In this document: positions 36,649 through 45,900 of the stretch, in pieces | Layout of the letters: every line of letters starts with the position of its first letter | How positions within the stretch are numbered: the first letter of the stretch is position 1 | Source: Salinicola sp. | GTDB lineage: Bacteria; Pseudomonadota; Gammaproteobacteria; Pseudomonadales; Halomonadaceae | Direction of reading: 5' to 3' | NCBI GenBank assembly: GCA_002695065.1 | Contig: NZNW01000012.1 | Coordinates: 1 to 60,789, forward strand | Length of the DNA stretch: 60,789 nucleotides | The notes under the pieces: generated by a model | The model's input: the letters and a program-made list of their open reading frames with translations, nothing else | Told to the model about the DNA's origin: nothing | Database searches by the model: none | Position numbers and translations under genes: made by a program

Positions 36649-38910
36649 ATGCTCGATACCCTTCGCCGCATCGTTCAGGAAGTCAACGGCGCACGTAGCC
36701 TGGATGCCGCGCTGGCCACCATGGTGCGCCGAATCCGGAAGGCGATGCGTACTGACGTCTGCTCCATCTACCTGTTCGACCGCGAACGCGATCGACTGGT
36801 GCTGATGGACACGATCGGCCTGCGCACCCAGGCCGTGGGTGTCGTGACCCTGCGCCTGGGAGAGGGGCTGGTCGGGCTGGTCGGGCAGCGCGAAGAGGCG
36901 CTGAATCTGGAAGACGCGCCGTCCCATCCGCAGTTCCGCTACTTCGCCGAGACGGGAGAGGAGCGTTTCTCGAGCTTCCTCGGCGTGCCGATCATCCATC
37001 AGCGGCGGATGCTCGGGGTCCTCGTCGTCCAGCAACAGGAGAAGCGGCGTTTCGACGAGGGCGACGAGGCGTTCCTGGTCACGATGGCGGCACAACTGGC
37101 GGGCGTTCTGGCCCATGCGCTGGTATCGGGGACGCTCAGTCGGCCCACGGGGCCCGACGGACAGGCGATGTTTTCCGGCGTGGCGGCGTCGCCGGGAATG
37201 GCGATCGGCGAGATCGTGGTGATCGCCCCGCCTGCCGACCTGGATAGCGTGCCGGACCTGATTCCGACCGATCCGGATGCCGAGGTGGTCCGCCTCCATG
37301 CCGCGCTCGCCCATGTGCGGGAGGATATCCGCAAGGCGGGAGCCCGCCTGGCCAGCCGAATCTCTACCCAGGAGCTCGCGCTCTTCGACGTCTACCAGCA
37401 GATGCTGGGAGATGCCGCGCTGGGCAACGAGGTGGAGAAGCGGATCCGGGAGGGGCAGTGGGCACCGGGAGCGCTGGCCGATGTGGTGCGTCGCCATACG
37501 CAGTATCTGGAGCGGGTGGATGACGGCTATCTGCGCGAGCGGGCGGCCGATATCCGGGATCTGGGCCGCCGGGTGCTGGCCCACCTGCAGGAAGGCAACG
37601 AGCGGACCCCCTCGACCTATCCCGACAACGCCATTCTGGTCGGCGACGAGATCAGCGCGGCGACGCTGGGCGAACTGCCCAGGAAGCGCCTGGCGGCGCT
37701 GGTCTCGATTCGTGGCTCCAGCAACTCCCACGTCGCCATCCTGGCCCGCGCCATGGGCATCCCCACCGTGCTGGGCATGGTCGACCTGCCGCTGCCGAGG
37801 ATCAACGGGGCCAAGGCGATCCTCGATGGCCATCGGGGGCGGCTGTTCGTGCGGCCCGATGCCCAACTGGCCAAGCGCTACGAACGCCTGATCAAGGAGG
37901 AGCAGGCGCTGGCGGAAGTGCTGGAGCACGAGCAGCACCTGCCCAGCGAGACCTCCGACGGTCACGTCATGCCGCTCATGGTCAATACCGGGTTGGCGGT
38001 GGATGCCGTCGCCCAGCTCAAGCCGCGTGTCAGCGGGGTGGGGCTCTACCGGACGGAAGTCCCGTTCATGATGAACGAGCGCTTCCCCAGCGAGCAGGAG
38101 CAGACCCGGCTCTATCACGAGCAACTGGCCAGTTTTGCCCCGCTTCCCGTGGTCATGCGCACACTCGACATCGGTGGCGACAAGGACCTGCCGTATTTTC
38201 CGATCAACGAGGCCAACCCGTTTCTCGGCTGGCGTGGCATCCGCGTCACGCTGGACCATCCGGAAGTGCTGATGGTCCAGATGCGCGCCATGCTGATGGC
38301 ATCGCGAGAGCTGGACAATCTGCGCATCCTGTTGCCGATGATCACCAGCGTGGACGAGGTCGATACCGCGCTACGCCTGCTGGCGCGCGCTCGCGAGGAG
38401 CTTGCCGAGGAGGGCATCGAGGTCGCCTCGCCCAAGGTCGGGGTGATGATCGAGGTGCCCGCGACACTCTACCAGCTGGCTGCGCTGGCGGACCGGGTCG
38501 ACTTCTTCTCGGTGGGAAGCAACGACCTGACCCAGTATCTGCTCGCGGTGGACCGCAACAACGCGAGGGTGGCCGGGCTCTACGATGCCTGTCACCCGGC
38601 TGTGCTCAACGCCCTGTCGCGTCTTGCGCAGGAGAGCCGGCAACTGCAGATTCCCGCTTCTGTCTGCGGTGAGCTGGCCGGGGATCCCGCCGGGGCACTG
38701 CTGCTGATGGGCATGGGCTTCGATGCGCTGTCGATGAATGCGCCCAGCCTGCCAAGGGTGCGGGCCGCGATCCGGCGCGTCAGTATCGGCGATGCTCGCG
38801 CGCTGGTGTCGGAGACACTGTCGCTACCGACCACGGCGGTGGTCAGGGCGCACCTTCGTCAGCGTCTGACCGACTGGCAGATTGGCCACCTGCTGCCGCC
38901 TCAGGACTGA
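36649..38910 (+). CDS. ptsP: Nitrogen PTS enzyme I (EI-Ntr)
   Basis: EI-Ntr takes phosphate from phosphoenolpyruvate and passes it to NPr in a regulatory phosphorelay. The 753-aa protein has an N-terminal GAF domain (about residues 1-160), a PEP-utilising swivel domain with the phosphorylated His361 in SSNSHVAILARAMGIP, and the C-terminal TIM-barrel with GVGLYRTEVPFM, GWRGIR, VGSNDLTQYLLAVDRNN and the acid-base cysteine in ASVCGELAGD. The stop overlaps the convergent NRDE gene by ten bases. Confidence 0.95.
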   Translation: MLDTLRRIVQEVNGARSLDAALATMVRRIRKAMRTDVCSIYLFDRERDRLVLMDTIGLRTQAVGVVTLRLGEGLVGLVGQREEALNLEDAPSHPQFRYFAETGEERFSSFLGVPIIHQRRMLGVLVVQQQEKRRFDEGDEAFLVTMAAQLAGVLAHALVSGTLSRPTGPDGQAMFSGVAASPGMAIGEIVVIAPPADLDSVPDLIPTDPDAEVVRLHAALAHVREDIRKAGARLASRISTQELALFDVYQQMLGDAALGNEVEKRIREGQWAPGALADVVRRHTQYLERVDDGYLRERAADIRDLGRRVLAHLQEGNERTPSTYPDNAILVGDEISAATLGELPRKRLAALVSIRGSSNSHVAILARAMGIPTVLGMVDLPLPRINGAKAILDGHRGRLFVRPDAQLAKRYERLIKEEQALAEVLEHEQHLPSETSDGHVMPLMVNTGLAVDAVAQLKPRVSGVGLYRTEVPFMMNERFPSEQEQTRLYHEQLASFAPLPVVMRTLDIGGDKDLPYFPINEANPFLGWRGIRVTLDHPEVLMVQMRAMLMASRELDNLRILLPMITSVDEVDTALRLLARAREELAEEGIEVASPKVGVMIEVPATLYQLAALADRVDFFSVGSNDLTQYLLAVDRNNARVAGLYDACHPAVLNALSRLAQESRQLQIPASVCGELAGDPAGALLLMGMGFDALSMNAPSLPRVRAAIRRVSIGDARALVSETLSLPTTAVVRAHLRQRLTDWQIGHLLPPQD

Positions 38911-39674
38911 GCCATCGTGGGCACCGCCAGGCGTGTCGCCTCGCCGATCGGCGCACCGCCCGCCGCGAAGCGCTGCTCCTCCAATGTCGTTTCCGCCGTC
39001 GAGACCGAGACCAGCGTCGTGGCTCGCGTCCCGTACTCCTGTCCTTCGATGAACGCCGCCGAGAGCCGGCGCTCGAGGTCCCGGCCAACCCCGGTGTGGG
39101 GGAGCTCGTCGAGCGATGCCTGGCGCGTATCGCCCATGGCCGAGCGCATGCCGACCCGCCAATCCCTCGTCGTCAGCGCCTGTCGCAGCGCCTCCCGAGC
39201 CTGAACGACCTTGGGCCAGGGCGTATCGAGACCGGCATTGGACAAGCCGTGCAGACCGGGCGACACGAGCCGCCAATGGGTCTCATGGCGACTGTGATGA
39301 AGCGTCCACATCCGGGTATCCGACATCACCAGCAGATTGAATCCGGCGTAGGGAGCGGCGCCATCCGATGCCAGCGTCTCCAGCCACACCGCCGGATCGT
39401 CGACCTCGAGAGCCTGGCGCACGAGTTCGCCGCGGCTGGGGGCGCCGTCGGGCGTTGGCGCCTGCTCCTCCCTGACGTTGGTCAGGGCGGCCACCCTCGT
39501 GGGCGTCGCTGCCAGCCAGGTTCCCCCGCCAACCAGGTCCCGGCCGCCGATCAGGCTGCTGTCGGGCCAGCGATGCAGCGCTTCGGCCGGGCGGGCGTGG
39601 AACTCGTCGCGATTGGCGGCGAGGCGCAGTCTCACCGCTGCCTGGGGCTGCCAATCGAACACGATCAAGCACAT
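38901..39674 (-). CDS. NRDE family protein (TANGO2-like)
   Basis: A 257-aa protein beginning MCLIVFDWQPQ and carrying the eponymous AANRDEFHARP motif (residues 19-29). Also present are LIGGRDLVGGGTWLA and the TNVRE motif of the family. The N-terminal Cys2 is reminiscent of Ntn hydrolases. The bacterial role is unclear; the human homologue TANGO2 has been linked to heme and lipid metabolism. It overlaps the end of ptsP tail to tail. Confidence 0.88.
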   Translation of the reverse strand: MCLIVFDWQPQAAVRLRLAANRDEFHARPAEALHRWPDSSLIGGRDLVGGGTWLAATPTRVAALTNVREEQAPTPDGAPSRGELVRQALEVDDPAVWLETLASDGAAPYAGFNLLVMSDTRMWTLHHSRHETHWRLVSPGLHGLSNAGLDTPWPKVVQAREALRQALTTRDWRVGMRSAMGDTRQASLDELPHTGVGRDLERRLSAAFIEGQEYGTRATTLVSVSTAETTLEEQRFAAGGAPIGEATRLAVPTMAQS

Positions 39675-39907
39675 GGGGTGATCTCCAGCGAGAGGGCGAT
39701 GGGGGGATGTCGGGGCGCCGCCATGACACGGCCCCGTCGGCAGCGTACCATAAGCGCGCTAGCGACCCGTGCCAGCTCTCCGCTCCGTTGCCTCGTGTCT
39801 TACAGGACCCGTCACATGCCCACATCCCTCTCGTCCTCCATCGCCAGGCCGGCGGCAGGCGTTCTTGCTCCCTCGACACCGGTGTCCGTCAGGCGAGGAG
39901 GCGTCCG

Positions 39908-40699
39908 ATGCTGACGGCTATCGCGATCTATCTCCTGGTCGGCGCCGCTGCGGGTCTGATGGCGGGCGTGTTCGGTATTGGCGGGGGCATCGTCATCGTC
40001 CCCGCGCTGGTATTCACCTTTCTCGCCCAGGGGGTCGATCCCGCAGTCGTCGCACATCTGGCGGTAGGGACGTCGCTGGCGACCATCGTGGTCACCGGTG
40101 CCTCTTCCGCCTGGGGGCACTGGCGGCGGGGCAGCGTGAGGCAGGACTGGCTTCGGCTGATGATGCCGGGATTGCTGATGGGTGGGGTTCTCGGCGTGCT
40201 GCTTGCCTCGGTACTGCCCGGTCATGCGCTGACGCGTCTGTTCGGGATTTTTGCGGTGGTGATGGCGCTGAAAATGCTGCTGACTCGCCCGCCCGCGACC
40301 CTGGGGCGGGAGCCGCGACGCTGGCCGATGACCTCGGCCGGGGCATTGATCGGCGGCGTCTCGACGCTGTTCGGCGTCGGCGGCGGGGTCATGTCGGTGC
40401 CGTGGCTGTCGCGTTTCACCAGCCGGATGACGGAAGCGGTGGGAACCTCGTCGGCCATCGGCCTGCCGATTGCGTTGATCGGCACCGCGACCAATGTCGT
40501 CGTGGGGTGGGGCGAGATGACCCTGCCGACGGGGGCGACCGGCTATGTGATGTGGCCGGCTTTTCTCGGCCTGATGGTGACCAGTGTTCCGATGGCCCGG
40601 GTCGGCGTCAAGGTCGCCCATGCATTGCCTGCCAGGACGCTGCGACGTATCTTTGCCCTCCTGCTGATCGTAGTAGGGATCAAGCTGATGATCGGCTAA
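39908..40699 (+). CDS. TauE/SafE family sulfite/organosulfonate-type permease
   Basis: A 263-aa protein of about eight membrane helices with the duplicated family motif GVFGIGGGIVIVPAL (residues 18-32) and GGVSTLFGVGGGVMSVPWL. TauE/SafE proteins export or import sulfur anions and small organic acids; the substrate is unknown here. GGAGG lies before the ATG at 39908. The TAA stop coincides with the first bases of the palindromic repeat at 40697, so the repeat may have set or abutted the C-terminus. Confidence 0.9.
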   Translation: MLTAIAIYLLVGAAAGLMAGVFGIGGGIVIVPALVFTFLAQGVDPAVVAHLAVGTSLATIVVTGASSAWGHWRRGSVRQDWLRLMMPGLLMGGVLGVLLASVLPGHALTRLFGIFAVVMALKMLLTRPPATLGREPRRWPMTSAGALIGGVSTLFGVGGGVMSVPWLSRFTSRMTEAVGTSSAIGLPIALIGTATNVVVGWGEMTLPTGATGYVMWPAFLGLMVTSVPMARVGVKVAHALPARTLRRIFALLLIVVGIKLMIG

Positions 40700-40877
40700 G
40701 GAAACACTGCATAAATGTCTGCGCAGGTGAATCGGCTTCGTTGCGCGGTGCTGGAGCGCCAGCCCGGCCGGAATCCTCACATATAACCCATAGGCTCCGG
40801 TTCCTGCGCCCCGTGCGCCTTGCGCCGGAGTGCCGCCCACGTCATCCTGCTCGCCGATTTATTCAGCGTTTCCCTTA
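40697..40877. mobile_element. MITE-like palindromic element, copy 2
   Basis: About 181 bp, with ends TAAGGAAACACTGCATAAAT (40697-40716) and ATTTATTCAGCGTTTCCC (from 40857). It is inverted relative to the copy at 5971-6119 and about 30 bp longer in the middle. It ends 25 bases before the lgt start, near lgt's ribosome site AAGGAG. Confidence 0.8.
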
Positions 40878-40902
40878 ACTCTTTCGTAGCCAAGGAGAAA
40901 GC

Positions 40903-41709
40903 ATGCTGGCTTACCCCGAGATCGACCCGGTGGCCGTTTCGTTGGGCCCGCTCAAGGTGCACTGGTATGGGCTGATGTATGTCGTCGGCTTCGTGGGGGC
41001 CTGGTGGCTGGGGCGCCTGCGTGCCGACCGCCTGGGGCTCAAGCGCGACGACATCGGCGACATGCTGTTCTACGGGGCGCTCGGGGTGGTGCTCGGCGGC
41101 CGTATCGGCTATGCGCTGTTCTATGGTCTCGACCGGTTCGTGGACAACCCGCTGTGGATATTCCAGGTCTGGGACGGCGGCATGAGTTTCCATGGAGGGC
41201 TGTTGGGGGTGCTGCTGGCCGCCTTGCTGTTCGCGCGCAAGCACGGCCTGGCGTTCTTCCAGCTCACGGATTTCATCGCGCCGCTGGTACCGATCGGCCT
41301 GGGGGCGGGGCGCATCGGGAATTTCATCAATCATGAACTGCCCGGCCGCGTGACGGACGTCCCCTGGGCGCTGGTCTTCCCGGGAATGGGAGGGCAGGGG
41401 CGCCATCCCTCCTCGCTCTACCAGTTCTTTCTCGAGGGTGTGGTGCTGTTCGGCGTGCTGTGGATGGCGTCCCTGACCCCGCGCCGACGAGGCTTCGTCT
41501 CGGGGCTCTTCCTGATCTGCTACGGCGCGTTTCGGTTCCTGTCGGAGTTCTTCCGCCGCCCGGATCCGCAACTGGGGTTCATCGCCTTCGACTGGCTGAC
41601 CATGGGGCAGCTGCTGTCACTGCCGATGGTCATCGCTGGTGTCGCGCTGATCGCCTGGTCGCGTCACAATGAGGTGGACGACGCCCGCCCGGGGCAGCCC
41701 GCGCGCTGA
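40903..41709 (+). CDS. lgt: Prolipoprotein diacylglyceryl transferase
   Basis: Lgt transfers diacylglycerol from phosphatidylglycerol to the lipobox cysteine of prolipoproteins in the inner membrane. The 268-aa protein has seven predicted helices, the start [23 protein letters not shown], and the signature [16 protein letters not shown] (about residues 134-149). Late [14 protein letters not shown] is also conserved. AAGGAG precedes the ATG. It is followed by thyA and folA, a common gammaproteobacterial order. Confidence 0.96.
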   Translation: MLAYPEIDPVAVSLGPLKVHWYGLMYVVGFVGAWWLGRLRADRLGLKRDDIGDMLFYGALGVVLGGRIGYALFYGLDRFVDNPLWIFQVWDGGMSFHGGLLGVLLAALLFARKHGLAFFQLTDFIAPLVPIGLGAGRIGNFINHELPGRVTDVPWALVFPGMGGQGRHPSSLYQFFLEGVVLFGVLWMASLTPRRRGFVSGLFLICYGAFRFLSEFFRRPDPQLGFIAFDWLTMGQLLSLPMVIAGVALIAWSRHNEVDDARPGQPAR

Positions 41710-41821
41710 GCGAGCGTCGTCGAGTGGTTGGCCGCCGAGGTTTCAAGCGGCCTTGAAATCGAGAGTGTTTCGATGGGCTCGTCGCCTGCGCCGAGCCTGT
41801 CACTGGTAAAGGAGCGTGCCC

Positions 41822-42616
41822 ATGCGGCCTTATCTCGACTTGATGCAGCGCGTGCTGGATAGCGGCGTTGAAAAAGCCGATCGGACCGGCGTCGGGACGC
41901 TTAGCGTGTTCGGCCACCAGATGCGCTTCGATCTGGGTGAAGGATTCCCCCTGGTAACCACCAAGAAGCTCCATCTGCGCTCGATCATCCATGAGCTGCT
42001 GTGGTTTCTCCGGGGCGATACCAATGTCGCCTACCTGCACGAGCACAACGTCTCGATCTGGGACGAGTGGGCGGATGCCGACGGCGATCTCGGCCCCGTC
42101 TACGGCTACCAGTGGCGAAGCTGGCCGACCCCCGACGGCGGGCATATCGACCAGATCGCCAGGCTGGTCGAGCAGATACGCCGCAACCCGGACTCCCGCC
42201 GACATATCGTCTCGGCCTGGAACCCCGCGCTGGTCGATGAAATGGCACTGCCGCCTTGCCATGCGCTGTTCCAGTTCTACGTCGCCAACGGCGCGCTCTC
42301 CTGCCAGCTCTACCAGCGCAGTGCCGATATCTTCCTGGGCGTGCCGTTCAACATCGCCAGCTACGCGCTGCTGACGCACATGATCGCCCAGGTCTGCGGG
42401 CTCCAGCCCGGCGAGTTCGTGCATACCTTGGGCGACGCCCATCTCTATCTCAATCACCTCGATCAGGCCCGGCTGCAGCTCTCGCGTGAACCGTTGGCGC
42501 TGCCGACCCTGAAGCTGAATCCGTCGATCGATGATCTTTTCGATTTCCGCTTCGAGGATATCGCCATCGAGGGATACGAATCCCATCCTTCCATCAAGGC
42601 GCCCATTGCCGTATGA
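41822..42616 (+). CDS. thyA: Thymidylate synthase
   Basis: ThyA methylates dUMP with methylene-tetrahydrofolate, giving dTMP and dihydrofolate. The product has 264 aa, the same length as E. coli ThyA, with the nucleophile Cys146 in [19 protein letters not shown] near the N-terminus, and [15 protein letters not shown] ends about seven bases before the ATG at 41822, which is preferred to the GTG at 41816. The stop overlaps folA by four bases, coupling dihydrofolate production to its recycling enzyme. Confidence 0.97.
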   Translation: MRPYLDLMQRVLDSGVEKADRTGVGTLSVFGHQMRFDLGEGFPLVTTKKLHLRSIIHELLWFLRGDTNVAYLHEHNVSIWDEWADADGDLGPVYGYQWRSWPTPDGGHIDQIARLVEQIRRNPDSRRHIVSAWNPALVDEMALPPCHALFQFYVANGALSCQLYQRSADIFLGVPFNIASYALLTHMIAQVCGLQPGEFVHTLGDAHLYLNHLDQARLQLSREPLALPTLKLNPSIDDLFDFRFEDIAIEGYESHPSIKAPIAV

Positions 42617-43158
42617 GTGACCTGACATCGCCAATGAAGCCGGAAACGCCGATCGCCATGATCGCGGCGCTGTCCCGCAATCGCGTCATCGGCGTGGGCA
42701 ATCGGTTGCCCTGGTACTTGCCGGAGGATCTCAAGCGATTCAAGTCGCTCACGCTTGGCAAGCCGCTGGTCATGGGGCGCAAGACGTTCGAGTCGATCGG
42801 TCGACCGCTGCCTGGGCGCCTGAATATCGTGATCACCCGCGACCGGCACTATCATCGCGAGGGAGTCAGGGTGTGCCACTCCCTGGACGAGGCGCTGCAA
42901 CTTGCCGATCATCAAGCGGTGATCGACGATGCGGCCGAGATCATGGTGATGGGCGGTGGAGAGATCTATCGCCAGGCGCTGCCCGTCGCCGACAGGCTCC
43001 AGCTTACCGAGGTGGACGTCGAGATCGAAGGGGACGCATTCTTCCCCGACTTCCTGAACGGGGAGTGGCAGGAGGTGGAGCGTTCCGTGATGCCGCCGCA
43101 GCCAGGTCAGCCGGACTATGCTTTCGTCCAATACCGTCGGGCGGCCGGTTCTGGCTGA
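42613..43158 (+). CDS. folA: Dihydrofolate reductase
   Basis: FolA reduces dihydrofolate (produced by ThyA next door) to tetrahydrofolate. The 181-aa protein has [31 protein letters not shown], with the catalytic acid in LPEDL, then the NADPH-binding stretch [16 protein letters not shown] and [13 protein letters not shown]. About ten extra N-terminal residues precede the usual start, because the ATG overlaps the thyA stop (ATGA). Confidence 0.96.
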   Translation: MSDLTSPMKPETPIAMIAALSRNRVIGVGNRLPWYLPEDLKRFKSLTLGKPLVMGRKTFESIGRPLPGRLNIVITRDRHYHREGVRVCHSLDEALQLADHQAVIDDAAEIMVMGGGEIYRQALPVADRLQLTEVDVEIEGDAFFPDFLNGEWQEVERSVMPPQPGQPDYAFVQYRRAAGSG

Positions 43159-43261
43159 GTCTCGGCAGGGCCATACGGTCAGGAGGGATCGAGTGCCACT
43201 CGTCAGGATGCGCGATGGCATGTCCCTACGTAGATTGAGAGGACTTGAGAGGAGTTGTGCC

Positions 43262-44188
43262 GTGTTGACGGATCGAACACAGGCGCTCCTGGCTGCCATC
43301 GAGCACCAGGTCGAAGCGGGCCAAGCCGCTTTGGAAGCCGAGAAAGAGCGGTGCAAGGCCTTGGAGGCTGAGAATCGAGCCCTCAAGGAGCGCCTGCTGG
43401 CGCTGGCCGAACTGGACCCCATGGTGGTCAAGGGGCAGGATCACAGCGAAGATCCGGACGGCGGTACGCGCGCCCGTGGCCTGGGCAATCTGGCATTTCG
43501 GCGGCCGCGGTCGAAACCGGGTGATGACGCTGGCACTAGAGCGGGTCGTCACGCTCCGGTCTCCCCGCTGCAGCGGCTGACGTCTTCGCCTTCCCATGAA
43601 AGGGCGTTTTCCGAGACCGATCGCCATGTGGATGTCGCGCGTGCCGAACCGGTAAATACCGCGCCACCTGACGCTGAACCCGAATCAAGCCCCTCTCGAA
43701 CGCCTTCCGATGTCCCCCTGAAGCCTTCCGCTGCGGAACCGGCGTCTGCCAATGTTGAGTCGCCGCCGCAGAACTCACTGGCATTCGGCGCCGAGCACGA
43801 AGTGCCGTCGCCCCATGCACTGCTCGCCCAGTGGTACAAGCGCTACCCCAAGGCCTTCTTCAAGGGGCATACGCGGCCGCTGAAAACCGGCATTCACCTC
43901 GATCTCTGCGAGGTCGAACCCTGGCCCGAGAAGTTGGTCCGTCGGGCATTGGCCTGCTATGTGCACCTGCCGCGCTACCTGAAATCGGTCCGGGAAGGAG
44001 CGAATCGGGTGGATCTGGCGGGGGAAGACAGCGAGGTGGTGACCGCCGAGGAGGCCAAGCACGCCAAGCGGCAGCTGGAAGCGTTGCAGAAGAAGCAGAA
44101 AGCTCGCGAAACACAGCAGCGATCGGAAAAGCTGGACCGCAAGATCGGGGCGTTGCTGGCCAAGCATGGTCAACGCCCGCAGGAGTGA
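43262..44188 (+). CDS. ProQ/FinO domain RNA-binding protein with long N-terminal extension
   Basis: A 308-aa protein. Residues 1-50 form a coiled coil (ALLAAIEHQVEAGQAALEAEKERCKALEAENRALKERL split into heptads), residues 55-180 are disordered and Pro/Ser-rich, and residues ~180-270 hold the ProQ/FinO fold (LLAQWYKRYPKAFF, RPLKTGIH, LVRRALACYVHLPRYLKSV, GANRVDLAG). The tail is basic and helical. ProQ proteins bind structured RNAs and aid sRNA-mRNA pairing; in E. coli ProQ the domain is N-terminal. The GTG at 43262 has AGAGGAG seven bases upstream. The porin gene follows after 415 bases. Confidence 0.87.
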   Translation: MLTDRTQALLAAIEHQVEAGQAALEAEKERCKALEAENRALKERLLALAELDPMVVKGQDHSEDPDGGTRARGLGNLAFRRPRSKPGDDAGTRAGRHAPVSPLQRLTSSPSHERAFSETDRHVDVARAEPVNTAPPDAEPESSPSRTPSDVPLKPSAAEPASANVESPPQNSLAFGAEHEVPSPHALLAQWYKRYPKAFFKGHTRPLKTGIHLDLCEVEPWPEKLVRRALACYVHLPRYLKSVREGANRVDLAGEDSEVVTAEEAKHAKRQLEALQKKQKARETQQRSEKLDRKIGALLAKHGQRPQE

Positions 44189-44428
44189 CACGGGGCGAGC
44201 CCTGGGCGGTTGAACTGAATTGAACTTTGGTCTCGATGGGCGTGCGAGGCAGGAAGGGAGAGAAGTGTTTGCCCCTGCCTCCTTGCCTTGACAGGGCATG
44301 TCATGAGACTGTCACGGCCCGTGGCTAGGCTGCCGGCAGCCGGTTTGTGCCGACGATGCCACGAATCCCGGCAGTAAAAAGAAGCAGAACCGGTGGGAAT
44401 CGCAGGGAACGAAAACAGTGTTTTTTTC

Positions 44429-44458
44429 TTGTTGCGTTCCTCTAACGTCCGGTATAAG
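44429..44458 (+). promoter_or_regulatory. Candidate sigma-70 promoter of the porin gene
   Basis: TTGTTG (44429-44434) and TATAAG (44453-44458) are 18 bases apart. Initiation about seven bases later would give a leader of roughly 140 nt. Both hexamers deviate from consensus. Confidence 0.4.
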
Positions 44459-44570
44459 GTTTCCGGGCGAGCATTGGACAATAACAAGGCTTCCAAGTTC
44501 CGCAGCCGTCATTCGTTCGCGTGACGAAGCTGGTTGAAGGTGCCGAAGCCGACTGCATCTGCAGACACGA

Positions 44571-44594
44571 TCGAACAGTAAGCTAGTTAAGGAA
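44571..44594 (+). promoter_or_regulatory. Porin mRNA leader site complementary to 24503-24520, next to the ribosome site
   Basis: TCGAACAGTAAGCTAGTT (44571-44588) is the exact reverse complement of 24503-24520. The ribosome site AAGGAAC starts at 44589, directly after it. An RNA pairing here would be placed to block ribosome access or change mRNA decay. Confidence 0.5.
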
Positions 44595-44603
44595 CCTATC
44601 GCG

Positions 44604-45728
44604 ATGAAAAAGACGCTCTTAGCGACTGCTATTGCTGGTGCCCTGGGCGCCTCCGCCGCTGCCCAGGCAGCGACTGTCTACAACCAGGACGGCACGCAGC
44701 TCGACATCTACGGCAACATCCAGATTGCCTATAAGTCCATTGACAATGAGTATGGCAATACCGAGGACGAGGTATTCGATAACGGTTCGACCATCGGCTT
44801 CTCCGGTCAGCACATCATCAACCCGGGCCTGACCGGTTACTTCAAGGCCGAGTTCGAGCACCAGGCTGATGAAGAGAAGTCCAACGGCGGCATCAACGAC
44901 GGTGATCAAGCTTACCTTGGCCTGAAAGGCAACTTCGGTGACGTCCGCCTGGGTTCCTGGGACCCGTTGATTGACGACTGGATTCAGGATCCGATCAGTA
45001 ACAACGAATATTTCGACCTGACTGACTCCTCCGTTGACTTGGGCGGTCTGTACGGTGGTTCTTTGGCGGACGGCGTTGACGTCGACCGTGAAGGCGACAA
45101 GTTCCAGTACATGTCTCCGAGCTGGGGTGGCCTGCAGTTCGCCATCGGCACCCAGTACAAGGGTGACGCCGAGGAAGAATTCGGTGCTGATCACAGCGTT
45201 ACTGGTGTTTCCAGCCAAGGCTCCAACGCTTCATTCTTCGGTGGTGCGAAGTACACTATTGGTAACTTCTCCCTCGCAGCTGTCTACGACGATCTTGACA
45301 ACTACGGCCTGCATGCCGTCGATGAAGCAACTGGCGAGACGCTCGAGTATGAAGCCAAGGCCTATGGCCTGGGCGCTCAGTATGTCATCGGTACCTTGCG
45401 TCTAGCCGCCAAGGTCGAAAACACCGACGCGACTTACGCTGGTGATGATGGTGACATCATGCGCTACGCACTTGGTGCGCGATACGGCTACGCGCTGTCT
45501 GATAACTTTGCCGGTGACGTGTACGGCGCTTACCAGTACGTCGATGCTGACAGTGAAGTGGCACCGATCGTTGACAACGGTGGCAACGAAGACAGCTTCA
45601 ACGAGTGGACTGTTGGTGCGACCTACAACATCTCTCCGGCTATGTACACCTTCGTCGAGTATGCTCAGTACGATCGTACTAATGACGAAGGCGACGGCGT
45701 TGCCGTCGGTGCAGTCTACAGCTTCTAA
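44604..45728 (+). CDS. Outer-membrane general porin
   Basis: A 374-aa Gram-negative porin with a Sec signal peptide MKKTLLATAIAGALGASAAAQA (cleavage after Ala22), an N-terminal strand ATVYNQDGTQLDIYGNIQIAY, the conserved FSGQHIINPGLTGYFKAEFEHQ, GLKGNFGDVRLGSWD, and the C-terminal BAM signal ending in Phe (VAVGAVYSF). The mature protein is very acidic, as expected for a halophile. Codon use differs from its neighbours (many GTT, GGT, AAC, TCC), which fits very high expression. A strong terminator at 45771 follows. Confidence 0.94.
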   Translation: MKKTLLATAIAGALGASAAAQAATVYNQDGTQLDIYGNIQIAYKSIDNEYGNTEDEVFDNGSTIGFSGQHIINPGLTGYFKAEFEHQADEEKSNGGINDGDQAYLGLKGNFGDVRLGSWDPLIDDWIQDPISNNEYFDLTDSSVDLGGLYGGSLADGVDVDREGDKFQYMSPSWGGLQFAIGTQYKGDAEEEFGADHSVTGVSSQGSNASFFGGAKYTIGNFSLAAVYDDLDNYGLHAVDEATGETLEYEAKAYGLGAQYVIGTLRLAAKVENTDATYAGDDGDIMRYALGARYGYALSDNFAGDVYGAYQYVDADSEVAPIVDNGGNEDSFNEWTVGATYNISPAMYTFVEYAQYDRTNDEGDGVAVGAVYSF

Positions 45729-45740
45729 GCTGATCCCGAT

Positions 45741-45761
45741 GCGAGTGGCCCAGCCACTCGC
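45741..45761 (+). other. Upstream hairpin in the porin 3'UTR
   Basis: A perfect 9-bp stem GCGAGTGGC (45741-45749) and GCCACTCGC (45753-45761) with a 3-base loop lies between the porin stop and its terminator. It probably protects the 3' end or is part of a tandem terminator. Confidence 0.5.
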
Positions 45762-45770
45762 TCGAACGAA

Positions 45771-45797
45771 GCCGGCCCCCTCGGGGCCGGCTTTTTT
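45771..45797 (+). terminator. Rho-independent terminator of the porin
   Basis: A 9-bp GC stem (GCCGGCCCC at 45771-45779, GGGGCCGGC at 45783-45791) with a 3-base loop is followed by TTTTTT. This is the clearest factor-independent terminator in the window. Confidence 0.92.
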
Positions 45798-45810
45798 ATG
45801 CCTGATCGCC

Positions 45811-45838
45811 ACGGGCTACGGGCTACGGGCTACGGGTT
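45811..45838. repeat. 7-bp tandem array (ACGGGCT) after the porin
   Basis: Three perfect copies of ACGGGCT (45811-45831) and one variant ACGGGTT lie 13 bases after the porin terminator's T-tract. Rotated, the unit is GGCTACG. Confidence 0.9.
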
Positions 45839-45880
45839 GCGAGTGCCGCTTGTCTTGTCGGCAAACGGCGCTCATCCTTT

Positions 45881-45900
45881 CGGCTCGCGGCTCGCGGCTT
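45881..45900. repeat. 7-bp tandem array (CGGCTCG)
   Basis: CGGCTCG occurs twice in tandem, followed by CGGCTT, giving 2.9 copies. It differs by one base per unit from the complement of the array after pgpA. Confidence 0.8.

Larger units (their letters stand above)
44189..44603. other. 415-bp regulatory region upstream of the porin
   Basis: No gene is seen. It holds the porin promoter candidate at 44429-44458, a T-run at 44421-44427, and a long leader ending with the 18-base segment complementary to 24503-24520 and the ribosome site AAGGAAC. A long leader is typical of porin mRNAs controlled after transcription. Confidence 0.6.
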
